Assembly (NCBI RefSeq): GCF_000968195.1
Contig: NZ_FO704550.1
Span: 1,612,001-1,676,000 of the forward strand
DNA length: 64,000 nt
DNA from: Xenorhabdus doucetiae
GTDB lineage: Bacteria > Pseudomonadota > Gammaproteobacteria > Enterobacterales > Enterobacteriaceae
Reading direction: 5' to 3'
The notes below the pieces were generated by a model. That model was given only the letters and a program-made list of their open reading frames with translations, made no database searches and was not told the DNA's origin. Position numbers and translations under genes: made by a program. This document shows, one piece after another, positions 8,675-17,879 of the stretch (its first letter is position 1; each line of letters starts with the position of its first letter).

Positions 8675-10056
8675 GGTGTGATCCTGAGATGAAGCCGTTC
8701 AATATACCGGTTGGCTAATTGGTCATAGAATTCACTGTTTCTGCCCCAGAGATCAATCTGAAGGCCAGTGTAAGGGCAGTAAAGCATCTCGAGATGATCC
8801 ATCAGACAATGAATTCCCATCAGGCTTTCCCGGCCTTGATAACTGCAACCCCATTTAGCGGCATACCATTGACCCGCACCGTCATTTAGCATCAATGACC
8901 AGGCACCGGGTGTACCCGTATCATCATAAGTGACAGCCAAATGGTATTGGTGACTTTTGGCTAACAGGCCGGGGAGATACTGGAGATCTTCACGGTTCAG
9001 GCTGCGCATATCACTGTGCTGAGTGGTTTTCCAGCTTCTGGCATCGACATATAAGGCATCTTGCCAGAGTTGCTCAATTTGCCCTGAGGTGCTGTAACGA
9101 GTGACGGTATTGTAGCTATGCGCTTTTTTCAGGCTGCGTTTTAATCGTGTCGAATGTTGGAGCAAAAAGTCAGTGACGGTTGTTTGCGGCGGGATGTTGA
9201 CAACGGGAGCTAACCATTGGCTCTCTGCATGGCACTGTAATCCATGCTGCTGCGCTAAATGATGTAAATAGCGGTAGGCATGGGATTCAGCATTCAAATA
9301 GTTAAATACAATGGATTGGGATTGCTGCTGTAAAAAAGCGAGCAATTCTGTTTCTTCTTTCGCCGTAAAAGTAAAATCAAAGAAAGTATTGCTTTGCCAC
9401 TGCTGGTGGCCTTCTTGCCAGACCAGATCAATATGCTTAAAACGCTTAAGTTCCGGGTAACGCAGCGCCGTTCCCAGACGCCATAAATGGGAAGCGGTTG
9501 GATTAGCGAAACCGTTAACTGGCGCAGATTGCTGCATAATCACCTGGCTTATCCGTGCCACAATTCTGTCTGTCGAATATTTCGCGCTATCCAGCAAAAT
9601 TTCATCAGGTAACGTGTCATTCCACAAACTATCCTGAGCGACTTCTCTGATCCGGGAAGCAGGCAAACGATCGTCGATCGCGCGTTCCTGATTACGGGTA
9701 ATCAGTGTTGCTTCCTGTGCAACCAGCCGATAATGTAGAATGCGGACATTTTTTCGGCTAAACAGGCCATGAATAGCGTCAATCTCTTCGGGATAAATAA
9801 ATACGCCATCCAGAATAATCAGATCACTACCGGCATCAAGGCAATCATCAGCCACCTTTAAGAGTCGCAAGGTATCTTCCAGAATAATTTTTTGCGTCAG
9901 GTATGATCGTGGTTCAACGAAATGGTGAAAGGTATCCCACGGTAAATAGGATACCGTTAACCCCTGTGCCAACATGGCTTCTTTCAATTGGTGACACGTA
10001 GTGGATTTGCCACTTGCCGGTGTTCCCCTAATAACCACAACGGTCTTATGCTTCAT
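8671..10056 (-). CDS. Fused P-loop kinase - BioF2-like (GNAT) acyltransferase
   Basis: 461 residues. The N-terminal ~185 residues are a small-molecule kinase fold with Walker A GTPASGKST (11-19), a Walker B-like strand DLIILDGVF and Arg-rich LID-like segment (TRNQERAIDDRLPASRIRE), similar to AAA_33 or chloramphenicol phosphotransferase-type kinases. The C-terminal ~260 residues look like the FemAB/BioF2-like acyltransferase fold (RLKRSLKKAHSY, DARSWK, AWSLMLNDG, AAKWGCSYQGRESLMGIHCL). The enzyme may phosphorylate and acylate an intermediate or the product. Start 32 bases after the previous stop. No family member with this exact fusion comes to mind. Confidence 0.65.
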   Translation of the reverse strand: MKHKTVVVIRGTPASGKSTTCHQLKEAMLAQGLTVSYLPWDTFHHFVEPRSYLTQKIILEDTLRLLKVADDCLDAGSDLIILDGVFIYPEEIDAIHGLFSRKNVRILHYRLVAQEATLITRNQERAIDDRLPASRIREVAQDSLWNDTLPDEILLDSAKYSTDRIVARISQVIMQQSAPVNGFANPTASHLWRLGTALRYPELKRFKHIDLVWQEGHQQWQSNTFFDFTFTAKEETELLAFLQQQSQSIVFNYLNAESHAYRYLHHLAQQHGLQCHAESQWLAPVVNIPPQTTVTDFLLQHSTRLKRSLKKAHSYNTVTRYSTSGQIEQLWQDALYVDARSWKTTQHSDMRSLNREDLQYLPGLLAKSHQYHLAVTYDDTGTPGAWSLMLNDGAGQWYAAKWGCSYQGRESLMGIHCLMDHLEMLYCPYTGLQIDLWGRNSEFYDQLANRYIERLHLRITP

Positions 10057-10087
10057 CGCCCAATACCTTTATTACTTAAAACGTTTA

Positions 10088-10945
10088 TTACTCAAAACGT
10101 TTATTGTCCAAAACCTTGGCTTGCCAACCCTGCATAATATCGACAATAGAATGTGGGTTAAAGATAGCCTGATAGTAATCATCATGACCTATTTTAGCGG
10201 CACGATGGATGATCTGTTTGTCAGTCAGACGCAATTCGATTTTATGATTGCTATTACCCAAACACATTTCTTTACCTTGAGTATTGGGTGCCGGAGGGTA
10301 AAGCCATAGGTTGCAATTTTGTCCAAGCGCATGAGAGTAAATCTGGATGGCTTTTTGTTGCGTAGTATTTTCCACAAACAAGGCTTGTTGTGGGGGAATA
10401 CTAAGGGCCGCGTTGAGAAATTCGGGGGTATAAAGGCTAATATTGCGGTAATACACCTCCAGCATCATTTGCTCTTCATCGGTTCCCTGCGGATAAGTGG
10501 CATCCGGTTTTTGGGCATAAAGGCCATATAGCCTTGATGGTGGCAAAACCGTCTTGATATGGGGAACCCAATGATCAATATGCTGGCGGATTTTATCCTC
10601 AGAGGTGTCTATCCAATAAATGGGAGGTAAAGGCATATTCAGTTGTTCCAACGTATAAATAATGCCGGCTTCCAGCCACTCCCTCATTACCGTATGGTTG
10701 GCCTGTTCAGGATCAAAATGCAATAAATCGGCCATCATGAGCGCTTCATGAGACTGAAAATAGAGATAAACCGGCGCATTGTGTTGTGAAGCGATGATTG
10801 CCGGTAGCAGGGAATCGATCAAATCCTGTAGAGAAAGCCGGGCGGGGACGCCTTTAGCGTAACAGATACAAGAGCCTCCCAACACAGATTGGACTGGCTG
10901 ATTATGATTGCCAAGTTGGGTGAAAAAGTCATTGTCCAATATCAT
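10088..10945 (-). CDS. Unrecognised 285-residue cluster protein
   Basis: I do not recognise this family. The start is the ATG at 10945, which overlaps the stop of the upstream DegT gene as ATGA and has AGGA eight bases before it, so translation is coupled. Visible features are a Gly/Cys-rich start VLGGSCICYAKG, an internal strand APVYLYFQSHEALMMADLL, IYWIDTSED, and an aromatic segment VYYRNISLYTPEFL. There is no signal peptide, membrane segment, P-loop or obvious metal motif. The fixed position inside the operon argues for a biosynthetic role. A short tandem repeat of about 15 bases (TTACTYAAAACGTTTA) follows its stop. Confidence 0.55.
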   Translation of the reverse strand: MILDNDFFTQLGNHNQPVQSVLGGSCICYAKGVPARLSLQDLIDSLLPAIIASQHNAPVYLYFQSHEALMMADLLHFDPEQANHTVMREWLEAGIIYTLEQLNMPLPPIYWIDTSEDKIRQHIDHWVPHIKTVLPPSRLYGLYAQKPDATYPQGTDEEQMMLEVYYRNISLYTPEFLNAALSIPPQQALFVENTTQQKAIQIYSHALGQNCNLWLYPPAPNTQGKEMCLGNSNHKIELRLTDKQIIHRAAKIGHDDYYQAIFNPHSIVDIMQGWQAKVLDNKRFE

Positions 10946-12090
10946 GCTGGCTTTCCTCCCATTACCCACTGTAAGACATTTTCATAAATTGCGTTATCAA
11001 TAGGCACGGGCAGACAAATGCGATCCGCCACAATCGCAGGGTGCTTCGTTAAGGCGGGTACAGGGAGCGGAGCTGGGTGCAGGCTCCAGGGGAAATGGTC
11101 AGAGTAGGGTGAAAGTTGATTTTTTATAATCGGGTGATTAGCCAAATCCCAGGCTTTCCAATCATATAGCAGGGTTGAATTGGAACGTTCGGCGGGCAAT
11201 TTGCTGCGTTTTAGCCAGACAGAGACGGGGATCGTCCCTTCCGGGCGTGGAATCACCCAATCTGTAGGCAAATATTGCAGGATTTCTTGATAACGTTTGA
11301 TTAATAAGGTGCGAAACTGTTCGATATTCTCCAATTGGTCAATCAGCAAGGTAGCTTGTATTTCGTTGAACTTATTGTTGTCACCAAAACCAATACTTTT
11401 GCTCCAATCTGGATAGCCTTCTGCGGTACGTTCCGCGCCGTGGTCAGTCATCATGCAGGCATTGATAAACAGAGGATGATTTTTGGCAATCAGTAAACCG
11501 CCTTCACCGCTGCTGATTAATTTATTGGCCTGAAAACTGAAACAACCATACTCACCAAACGTACCGACAGGCTGATGTTGGTATTTCACTCCCATCGCTT
11601 GTGCGCAGTCTTCAATCAGGTACACATGATATTGTTGGCAAATTTGGGCGATTTCAGCAATTGAAGCGGGAGTCCCTTCCAAATGAACGGCAATGACCGC
11701 CAGAGGTTTTGTTTCCATTTGATTTAATGTGCGTTTTAGCGCTTTTGGGCACATCATGCCATTGTTATCGACATCAACAAGAATAGGAATTAATCCACAA
11801 CTCAATACAGCATTGGCCGTCGCGATAAATGAAATAGAAGGAATGAGCACCCATTGCCCTATTTTAGGTCTGAGCCCAAGCAGCGCAGCCTTAAGCGCAA
11901 CAGTCCCATTGGTGATTAGCATGGTGTGTTGGGTATGCAGGATATTTTGTAATAACGTTTCTGCCTGAAAGCAATATTGGCTCTCTGTGGCATACCTGAA
12001 CACCGCTTTATTATCAAGGACAGTTTGCAAGCGGATTTGTACATTATCAGCAATTTTGGTGTTACCGAGAAAAGGTCTAAGATATGACAT
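10942..12090 (-). CDS. DegT/DnrJ/EryC1 PLP-dependent enzyme, candidate cytosinine synthase
   Basis: 382-residue sugar aminotransferase-type enzyme. Hallmarks are TNGTVALKAALLGL (60-73), PSISFIATANAV, EDCAQAMG with D161, and GCFSFQANKLISSGEGG with catalytic K190. In blasticidin S synthesis a PLP enzyme of this kind (BlsH) aminates and dehydrates the decarboxylated nucleoside to cytosinine. Context supports the same assignment here. AGGA lies seven bases before the start. The stop overlaps the next start. Alternatives are amination of another keto-sugar. Confidence 0.7.
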   Translation of the reverse strand: MSYLRPFLGNTKIADNVQIRLQTVLDNKAVFRYATESQYCFQAETLLQNILHTQHTMLITNGTVALKAALLGLRPKIGQWVLIPSISFIATANAVLSCGLIPILVDVDNNGMMCPKALKRTLNQMETKPLAVIAVHLEGTPASIAEIAQICQQYHVYLIEDCAQAMGVKYQHQPVGTFGEYGCFSFQANKLISSGEGGLLIAKNHPLFINACMMTDHGAERTAEGYPDWSKSIGFGDNNKFNEIQATLLIDQLENIEQFRTLLIKRYQEILQYLPTDWVIPRPEGTIPVSVWLKRSKLPAERSNSTLLYDWKAWDLANHPIIKNQLSPYSDHFPWSLHPAPLPVPALTKHPAIVADRICLPVPIDNAIYENVLQWVMGGKPA

Positions 12091-12124
12091 ATTATTATCC
12101 TAATAACGAATAGACTTATTAATA

Positions 12125-13336
12125 TCACCTGCGCCAATGATGCACCGGAGCAGGGACTTTATTTATTTGAATGATGAAGTAAACAGCGATTGCAATCAGT
12201 AAAAATAGAGAGAAACCAACCACCGGTAAAAAATATTGGCTGGAGTCAGGTGCAATGGATACGGTGATTGCCGCTATTGGGAATGAGAAATTCATTGTGA
12301 CCTGAAATAAAGAAAATAACCGGCCTTGTTGCATTTCCAACCCTTTTTGATAAATGGTGTTGGTAATTAATACATTAAAATAAATTATTGCAATGTTATA
12401 GAGCAAATAGAAAAAGGATTTTGCATAAAATGTATGTAGTTGAAAAAACAGAATGCCAAAAATAAACAAACTAATAAATATTGTAATGGGATAACGCTGG
12501 ATACGGCTATTAACGCGGGTTTTATTGAGTAAGGTTGTACAGAAAATCGGGATCAGGGCACTAAGTAAATAGAACAGGGTGACCAGCCCATAACTTTTAT
12601 TCGCCAAACTTTCCATGACAACAACAGGCAGTGCCACCATCAGAAACGCATTAGCGAAAATGGTAAAGACAACAGCAATGGCCAAAGTTTTATAATAGCG
12701 CTGTTGAAATACAGAACGTAGCCCACCAGTTAATTGAGATCTTTGTGCTGCTGTACGTTTTACCTGCATTTTCATCATAAGATAGCAGATATAGAAATAA
12801 GGGAGCAGGGAAAATAATTTGATCGCCACAATCGTATCTATCCCTTGTGTAATCCCCAGTAAAGCACCCAAGCCGGGGCCGAGGGCGGAAATAAGCGAAG
12901 TGGCAATAACAATATAGAGAGAGACATTTAAATGTTTACCACCTTGTTGCTCTGCCCAGTCATTAAGTTCATGCCAGGCAACACGTGACCACGGAATTTC
13001 ATAGGCAAAAAGAAATTCTAATATGGCAATAAATAAAAGTAGCATAATAGGCGGAAATGCGATTTTACTCACTAACAATATCAATAATAATAAGGTGCTA
13101 AAGATTTCAATCAACAATATAACAATACGAAACTGCCAAATATCTGTGGCATAATCGATTTTATAACCCCATAACAAAGCACCCATAGAGGTAAATAAAA
13201 ATATGATACCCATATTGGCATAATAGTAGGTCATTGGTGTACTATCAGATAATAATATATAGGGGTATCCGACAGCAAGAATACTTGAGCCAACACCATT
13301 AATAATTAAAGAAATGAGAAACAAACTTCTTATCAT
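12125..13336 (-). CDS. MFS transporter, candidate product exporter
   Basis: 403-residue integral membrane protein with about 12 hydrophobic segments. It has two six-helix halves around a charged central loop (MKMQVKRTAAQRSQLTGGLR) and the first-half motif GALLWGYKIDYATD, which resembles the MFS motif A region. Four bases separate its start from the stop of the ATP-grasp gene, and the DegT gene follows after 34 bases. Co-transcription suggests export of the finished nucleoside and self-protection. Substrate is inferred from context only. Confidence 0.8.
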   Translation of the reverse strand: MIRSLFLISLIINGVGSSILAVGYPYILLSDSTPMTYYYANMGIIFLFTSMGALLWGYKIDYATDIWQFRIVILLIEIFSTLLLLILLVSKIAFPPIMLLLFIAILEFLFAYEIPWSRVAWHELNDWAEQQGGKHLNVSLYIVIATSLISALGPGLGALLGITQGIDTIVAIKLFSLLPYFYICYLMMKMQVKRTAAQRSQLTGGLRSVFQQRYYKTLAIAVVFTIFANAFLMVALPVVVMESLANKSYGLVTLFYLLSALIPIFCTTLLNKTRVNSRIQRYPITIFISLFIFGILFFQLHTFYAKSFFYLLYNIAIIYFNVLITNTIYQKGLEMQQGRLFSLFQVTMNFSFPIAAITVSIAPDSSQYFLPVVGFSLFLLIAIAVYFIIQINKVPAPVHHWRR

Positions 13337-13340
13337 CGTA

Positions 13341-14684
13341 TTAATCTTTTTTTAGGGTTGTATAATGAAATTTATCTTTATAATTTTCTAAATATTGCAG
13401 ACAGGTATATTCACTTTTAGCAGAGCAAATAATATAGCCCATTTTTTCAGTATAATGGGTGTTGGAGAAATAACTGCCGGTTTGCGCATATTGTTCCCAT
13501 TCAATAACGTGTTCATCAATAATTTCTTTTATGGGTGTTATGGCGTCTACCTTTCCCATCGGGGGATTAAAAATGATCATGCCAATACAATGGGGATCGG
13601 CATGCCCTGTGGCGAGAGAAGGCACGTTACCAATCGAAGCCGGGGAAATCAACGCTTTGATAAAGACATCAAAGGCATGTTTATGATTGGCTTGTGCATG
13701 AAGATCGAATAGCCTGAGTCCGGGCGGACGCGATGCGGTTTCGCAAAGTATCAGATTATTGGTATTTTCTTCAATAAAAATCTCAGTATGGGTAAAACCG
13801 TATTCGAGGTTGAATGCCTGCAATACCCGCCGGTTAAATTCAAACAGCTTATGGCTGTCTGGAGAATCCGGCAGCATGGTATGCCACATAAAATGGCCGG
13901 GTTCGGTTTGGTCGGCAGGGAGCAATGAACAAGCGTAAACACCGATGCCTTGATAGAGTATCTTATGCCGGAAGACGGCGGTATCAACATGCAGTAACTG
14001 GCCTTGGATTTTTTCTTCAACCAGATACGCTTCCGGGGCATCAAGAGCCTGCAATGCACAGAGCAAAGAAGTGCGGTCTGAATAGGCGGTAACACCCATC
14101 GATCCCCAAAATGAGCGGGGTTTGACAATAAAACCGGCTTGGTTGCCTTTGTGTTTGGCGGCATTCTCGACTGATTCGGTAAACGCCTCAAAATGTTCAG
14201 GGGAGATGAGCATTTCTGACGCCAGCGTGAATTTTGGACAATAAAGCCCCTGTTCATTGGCAATCTTGCGCATTATCCACTTATCTCTAAATGATCGGGC
14301 AACCTCAATAAGATGGGTATCATGGTTAATATGCGCTGCCACAGTCGCCATCAATTCAACATGTAGCTCAGAAAAAGCCATAAAATAGTCGATGTGAATG
14401 GGAGCGGTAATCATTGACAGGTTTTTTTTGACCTGTTTCAGCGCCTCGATTATTTTTTTATCGGCATGGTTAACCAACGGATCATCAATCACTAAATAGG
14501 CCAATGCTAAAGAACAGTCCGTTGAATCCAGCCATTTTCTCTTAATCAACAGAATCATATTTACATTATGTTGATAGCATAATTGAATAAAGCGTTCACT
14601 GTCTTGGATATCCGGCAGACAGAAAATCGTCGGCTGCCCGCAATGAAAACTCACCTGATTATTGATATGAATTTCTAGAGACAT
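13341..14684 (-). CDS. ATP-grasp ligase, candidate nucleoside-amino acid amide synthetase
   Basis: 447 residues with an ATP-grasp core from about residue 135. The segments are GFIVKPRSFWGSMGV (nucleotide-binding lysine strand), APEAYLVEEKIQGQLLHVDTAVF, and GFTHTEIFIEENTNNLILCETASRPPG with the metal-binding Glu residues. Such ligases join a carboxylate to an amine through an acyl phosphate. In blasticidin the coupling of cytosinine to a beta-amino acid is the equivalent step (BlsI). No lysine/arginine aminomutase gene is present here, so the acyl partner probably differs. Start is four bases after the radical SAM stop. Confidence 0.75.
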   Translation of the reverse strand: MSLEIHINNQVSFHCGQPTIFCLPDIQDSERFIQLCYQHNVNMILLIKRKWLDSTDCSLALAYLVIDDPLVNHADKKIIEALKQVKKNLSMITAPIHIDYFMAFSELHVELMATVAAHINHDTHLIEVARSFRDKWIMRKIANEQGLYCPKFTLASEMLISPEHFEAFTESVENAAKHKGNQAGFIVKPRSFWGSMGVTAYSDRTSLLCALQALDAPEAYLVEEKIQGQLLHVDTAVFRHKILYQGIGVYACSLLPADQTEPGHFMWHTMLPDSPDSHKLFEFNRRVLQAFNLEYGFTHTEIFIEENTNNLILCETASRPPGLRLFDLHAQANHKHAFDVFIKALISPASIGNVPSLATGHADPHCIGMIIFNPPMGKVDAITPIKEIIDEHVIEWEQYAQTGSYFSNTHYTEKMGYIICSAKSEYTCLQYLENYKDKFHYTTLKKD

Positions 14685-14688
14685 CGTT

Positions 14689-15717
14689 TTACCTTAATCT
14701 ATTGGCAGGATCACAGCCTTTAATACAATCGCAGGTGATGACGGGATACATTTTTTTGCGAAACAGTGAGAACTTATCGCCATGCCAAATATCATGCAGT
14801 GAATGCTCCAGAACATTGCCCATAATATATTGATCAGGATTGGGTCGGTACATCGTCGTATCGCAAGGGTAAACATTTCCTGTTACGGCATCAATGAATA
14901 ATGTTGTCAGTGGGATCGCACAGGCTTTTTTACTGGAAGCGTTATAATTCCCTATTTCGGCGCGGGAATAATCGTCTTCATTGCGGCCGAAAATTTCGTA
15001 ATTGGCATCCATAAATAAATGGCGTGAAATCTGTTTATTTTCCAGCAGGGTAGTTATTTTCTGCATAAATAATTTAATTTGTACTGTATTTAAAAACAGC
15101 AGAGGATAATCTTTAATCGGGATCAAATTAACACCATCAACACCCAATTCAGCCATTTTAAGCAAAAACTTATCAATAGTGTCATAATTTAGTGAAGTCA
15201 CCACATGGTTGACAACAATAATCGAAGATGGTATTTCCTGTTTAATATATTTCATTGCATCATAAAGGTTATTTGTTAACCAACGAATGCCACGTGATTC
15301 CCCATTTTTTTCAGGTTCGACATGGTCAATAGAAATATAAAATTTTCTGACAAGATGGCTTTTATTTTGTATCCGATTGAAGATCTTTTTTGATAACGCT
15401 GTTCCATTGGTGGTAATGGAAATCGGTGTATTTTTATTACCATCCAGAATAGCCAGAAAATCTTTTGATAAAAAGGCTTCACCCCCATGAATATTAACTT
15501 CCTGTGGTGAAAGCGCCTCCAGCTCTTGCCAGAGTTTAACCATGTCTATTTGTTTGTGTGCATCAATTTGGGCGGTTTGCCAGACATCGCAAAATTCGCA
15601 ACGTGCATTACAAATATTATTGATACGGATAAACGCATAGTTAAGTTTAGGTACGGCAAACAGCCTTTCCGGGTCCAGACCGATAGGGTATTTCGCAATA
15701 GCAATTGTCTCTTCCAT
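14689..15717 (-). CDS. Radical SAM enzyme (BlsE-like candidate cytosylglucuronate decarboxylase)
   Basis: First gene of the operon. In the 342-residue product the 4Fe-4S/AdoMet motif CNARCEFC supplies C36, C40 and C43. IHGGEAFLS is the GGE strand, and SITTNGTALS and SIDHVEPEKNGESRG are typical barrel segments. The C-terminus has a SPASM-like cysteine set (C near VYPCDTTMYRP, then TCDCIKGCD). BlsE and MilG decarboxylate (hydroxymethyl)cytosylglucuronate; the same step fits this cluster. ATG 15717 has GGAA six bases upstream. A GTG at 15729 is in frame. Confidence 0.72.
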   Translation of the reverse strand: MEETIAIAKYPIGLDPERLFAVPKLNYAFIRINNICNARCEFCDVWQTAQIDAHKQIDMVKLWQELEALSPQEVNIHGGEAFLSKDFLAILDGNKNTPISITTNGTALSKKIFNRIQNKSHLVRKFYISIDHVEPEKNGESRGIRWLTNNLYDAMKYIKQEIPSSIIVVNHVVTSLNYDTIDKFLLKMAELGVDGVNLIPIKDYPLLFLNTVQIKLFMQKITTLLENKQISRHLFMDANYEIFGRNEDDYSRAEIGNYNASSKKACAIPLTTLFIDAVTGNVYPCDTTMYRPNPDQYIMGNVLEHSLHDIWHGDKFSLFRKKMYPVITCDCIKGCDPANRLR

Positions 15718-15924
15718 ATTATTTTCCACGTGATTATAAATCCAAAAGTGATAATTCTTATTATTAATAAAAATTAAAATGAATATAATTGGTTTTTATT
15801 TTTATAGATTTGCGACTCTACAGCAGTTTTACATATGGTCAATATCAAAAATGAGGGCTGGTGATATTAATATTTGTAAATATCATCACAAACGAAAAGG
15901 TATTGGTGGGGAAACTTTATGTTA

Positions 15925-15945
15925 TCAGTAAATGTTACAGGTAGC
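15925..15945 (+). repeat. 21-bp direct repeat, copy 1
   Basis: TCAGTAAATGTTACAGGTAGC is identical at 19017-19037. The pair brackets the first Ig-like/Tad2-like module. Confidence 0.85.
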
Positions 15946-16011
15946 GAGTACACAAGGTAAGATTGAGCATTATTTTAGTGTTAGATTAGTTCAAACCTCG
16001 ATACGATCCAA

Positions 16012-16085
16012 TTAATGATTACAGATGAATATGGGAATTTCAAAATCGTAGATCACTTCCTTACTCCTTGCGGAGTAAGGAATTT
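16012..16085 (+). repeat. Hairpin-bearing direct repeat, copy 1
   Basis: Begins AATGATTACAGAT and ends with a perfect 11-bp stem TTCCTTACTCC / GGAGTAAGGAA at 16057-16082. A slightly diverged copy lies at 20013-20090. The hairpin could act as a terminator for rightward transcription because TTTTC follows. Confidence 0.8.
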
Positions 16086-16120
16086 TCATAATTTAAGTGA
16101 TGGTGAATTAGCTACTTGTA

Positions 16121-17689
16121 TTATTCACAGTCTAAACTATCCCAAGGTGGAACAGTATCAATTTGCCCTTTCCATTCTTGACTGATCATTTTAGTTCCAT
16201 CTACATTCACACTATAAGAAAAATCAATTTTTCCGTGATCGTGCTCATTAAATGAATCATTACCTGCAAGATAGATTTGAGGGATGCCAATTATTACATA
16301 ATTAGTGATACCATCATGACCTGCTGTAGTTGGCATTTTCACAGGACTAAAGTATTTATCTAACCTTTTTTGTTTGGATTTAATATGCAAACTCAACGTA
16401 ACTTCACTATCTAAAGGTATTTTAGTCTTGTCGTTAGGATCATTTGTTCCAATAATCTTAACAAATAACCCAGCGTGATCGATATTGTTTTTATAATTAG
16501 AAATAGCCTTACAATTTACAATATCACTTTCAGTAATTAAGTCGCTTTCTTTCGTTCCGAAACTGGAATAAACTTGACATTTTTCGTAAACGTTATCCGC
16601 AGGAGGAACATCTTTTATGTATGTAAACCCGAGAGAGTCTGAAACTAATCTATCCGCATTTTCTTTAATAACACTATAGTAAAAATTAACCTTTTTATTA
16701 TTTCCAGAGAAAATACTATAAGGCAAATTTATAAAAGGTGTTCCAAGGCGATCAGGGTCTAATAGGCGATGAGGGTTATCGATCATTTTCCCATTAATAA
16801 AGAAAAATATCGTATCACTACCTGATGAATTATCATATGGTGGTATAATAACAGAAAATGTTGAAGAACCACTATCGGCATGTAAAACTCCATTATTTTC
16901 TTCGACAATAACAGGTGCAGGTAACGAAGCTACTGAATTGCTATTCTTTTGATTACTGTCCACTATGTATAACGTTTTATCGGCCGAAATTTCGCCTGTT
17001 GCACCAAATACCTGCGAATACAGAGTAAGAACAACGGTACTTTCCTGTTTGGCATAGATATAAAAAATTAATTTACCCTGAGGATCTGTGTAAATGATGA
17101 ACCCCCTTTTACTGCCAATCTTTCTAATAGGAATTTTCGTTTTTTTATCAGCATGATAAAAATCAACTTTATCAAAATTTCTGTCAGTTGTATCAAGTAC
17201 ATTAACGGGTGTCCCTGATAATTTGGTTGTGCCATCCTGATTTGTGATTGCGGTTTTTACTGTACTCACCTTCACAAAATATCTTCCACTTGGTGGGATA
17301 TTTATATCAGTCGGCATATCTAAATAATCACCACCGACAGCCAATTGCACAGAGGCGATATCAACCGTTCTGGCGTAATAAAAAATAGTTGTTTTTCCAA
17401 AGCCTGTAGCGTCTGAATTAGGCTCAATATCGAATTGAATTTGATCGTTTTCAACGAGATCCTGATCAACATGTAATTCAACAGAAATAATTCCTTTTCT
17501 ATTATTATCAGACAAAACTATTGAAGGAATATTTCTATGCAGTGCTATGCCAGAAAGATTTGTCAGATCAACACTTGCTTCACTAGATATAGGTGCATCA
17601 GACGTTAAAATGATATCGAGGACAAACTCTTCTCCTATCACCAGATCTGAACCCGACTTCACTGACGTTGTGATTTTATTAGATGTCAT
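16121..17689 (-). CDS. Ig-like repeat protein, paralogue A
   Basis: 522 residues, rich in beta-strand-forming sequence, with two or three Ig-like repeats (GEEFVLDIILTSDAPISS; FSVIIPPYDNSSGSDTIFFF; LDSEVTLSLHIKSKQK). No signal peptide or membrane anchor is visible, so export is unproven. It is a distant relative of the 510- and 502-residue proteins at 25.3 and 28.4 kb. ATG 17689 has GGAGA eight bases upstream; an in-frame start five codons earlier has none. It follows the Tad2-like gene on the same strand, separated by two strong hairpins. Function not recognised. Confidence 0.7.
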   Translation of the reverse strand: MTSNKITTSVKSGSDLVIGEEFVLDIILTSDAPISSEASVDLTNLSGIALHRNIPSIVLSDNNRKGIISVELHVDQDLVENDQIQFDIEPNSDATGFGKTTIFYYARTVDIASVQLAVGGDYLDMPTDINIPPSGRYFVKVSTVKTAITNQDGTTKLSGTPVNVLDTTDRNFDKVDFYHADKKTKIPIRKIGSKRGFIIYTDPQGKLIFYIYAKQESTVVLTLYSQVFGATGEISADKTLYIVDSNQKNSNSVASLPAPVIVEENNGVLHADSGSSTFSVIIPPYDNSSGSDTIFFFINGKMIDNPHRLLDPDRLGTPFINLPYSIFSGNNKKVNFYYSVIKENADRLVSDSLGFTYIKDVPPADNVYEKCQVYSSFGTKESDLITESDIVNCKAISNYKNNIDHAGLFVKIIGTNDPNDKTKIPLDSEVTLSLHIKSKQKRLDKYFSPVKMPTTAGHDGITNYVIIGIPQIYLAGNDSFNEHDHGKIDFSYSVNVDGTKMISQEWKGQIDTVPPWDSLDCE

Positions 17690-17796
17690 TATTATTTTCT
17701 CCATAAATTTTCATGATCATTAATTATCAACTGTTTCTGTTTTACCATAGTAATAATTACTGTGTTTTCGCATATTTTTATTATCAATATAATATT

Positions 17797-17853
17797 GAAA
17801 AATAAGGTGAGTGTAACCACCTTATTAAGGCCACGAAGAAGATATGTGGCCTT
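17797..17853 (-). terminator. Two tandem hairpins after the Tad2-like gene A
   Basis: Stem AAGGCCAC / GTGGCCTT (17827-17853) followed on the minus strand by AATAAGGTG / CACCTTATT (17801-17826) and a T run. Predicts termination before the Ig-like gene A. Confidence 0.7.
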
Positions 17854-17879
17854 GAATTTATAATGTAGATTTGGAGTAT

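Larger units (their letters stand above)
15718..16120. other. Upstream region of the nucleoside operon; repeat remnants, no gene
   Basis: AT-rich, and probably carries the promoter of the operon. It contains the 21-base repeat at 15925-15945 and the hairpin-bearing repeat at 16012-16085, both of which recur around 19.0 and 20.0 kb. No regulator gene is present. Confidence 0.6.

Noticed and set aside
10088..10945. Cyclodipeptide synthase or aminoacyl-tRNA synthetase-like identity for the 285-residue protein
   Set aside because: The Gly-x-Ser and Tyr/Glu signature spacing of cyclodipeptide synthases and the HIGH/KMSKS motifs are not present.
13751..14263. 170-codon frame inside the ATP-grasp gene
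   Set aside because: Alternative-frame shadow; the ATP-grasp frame has the conserved motifs.
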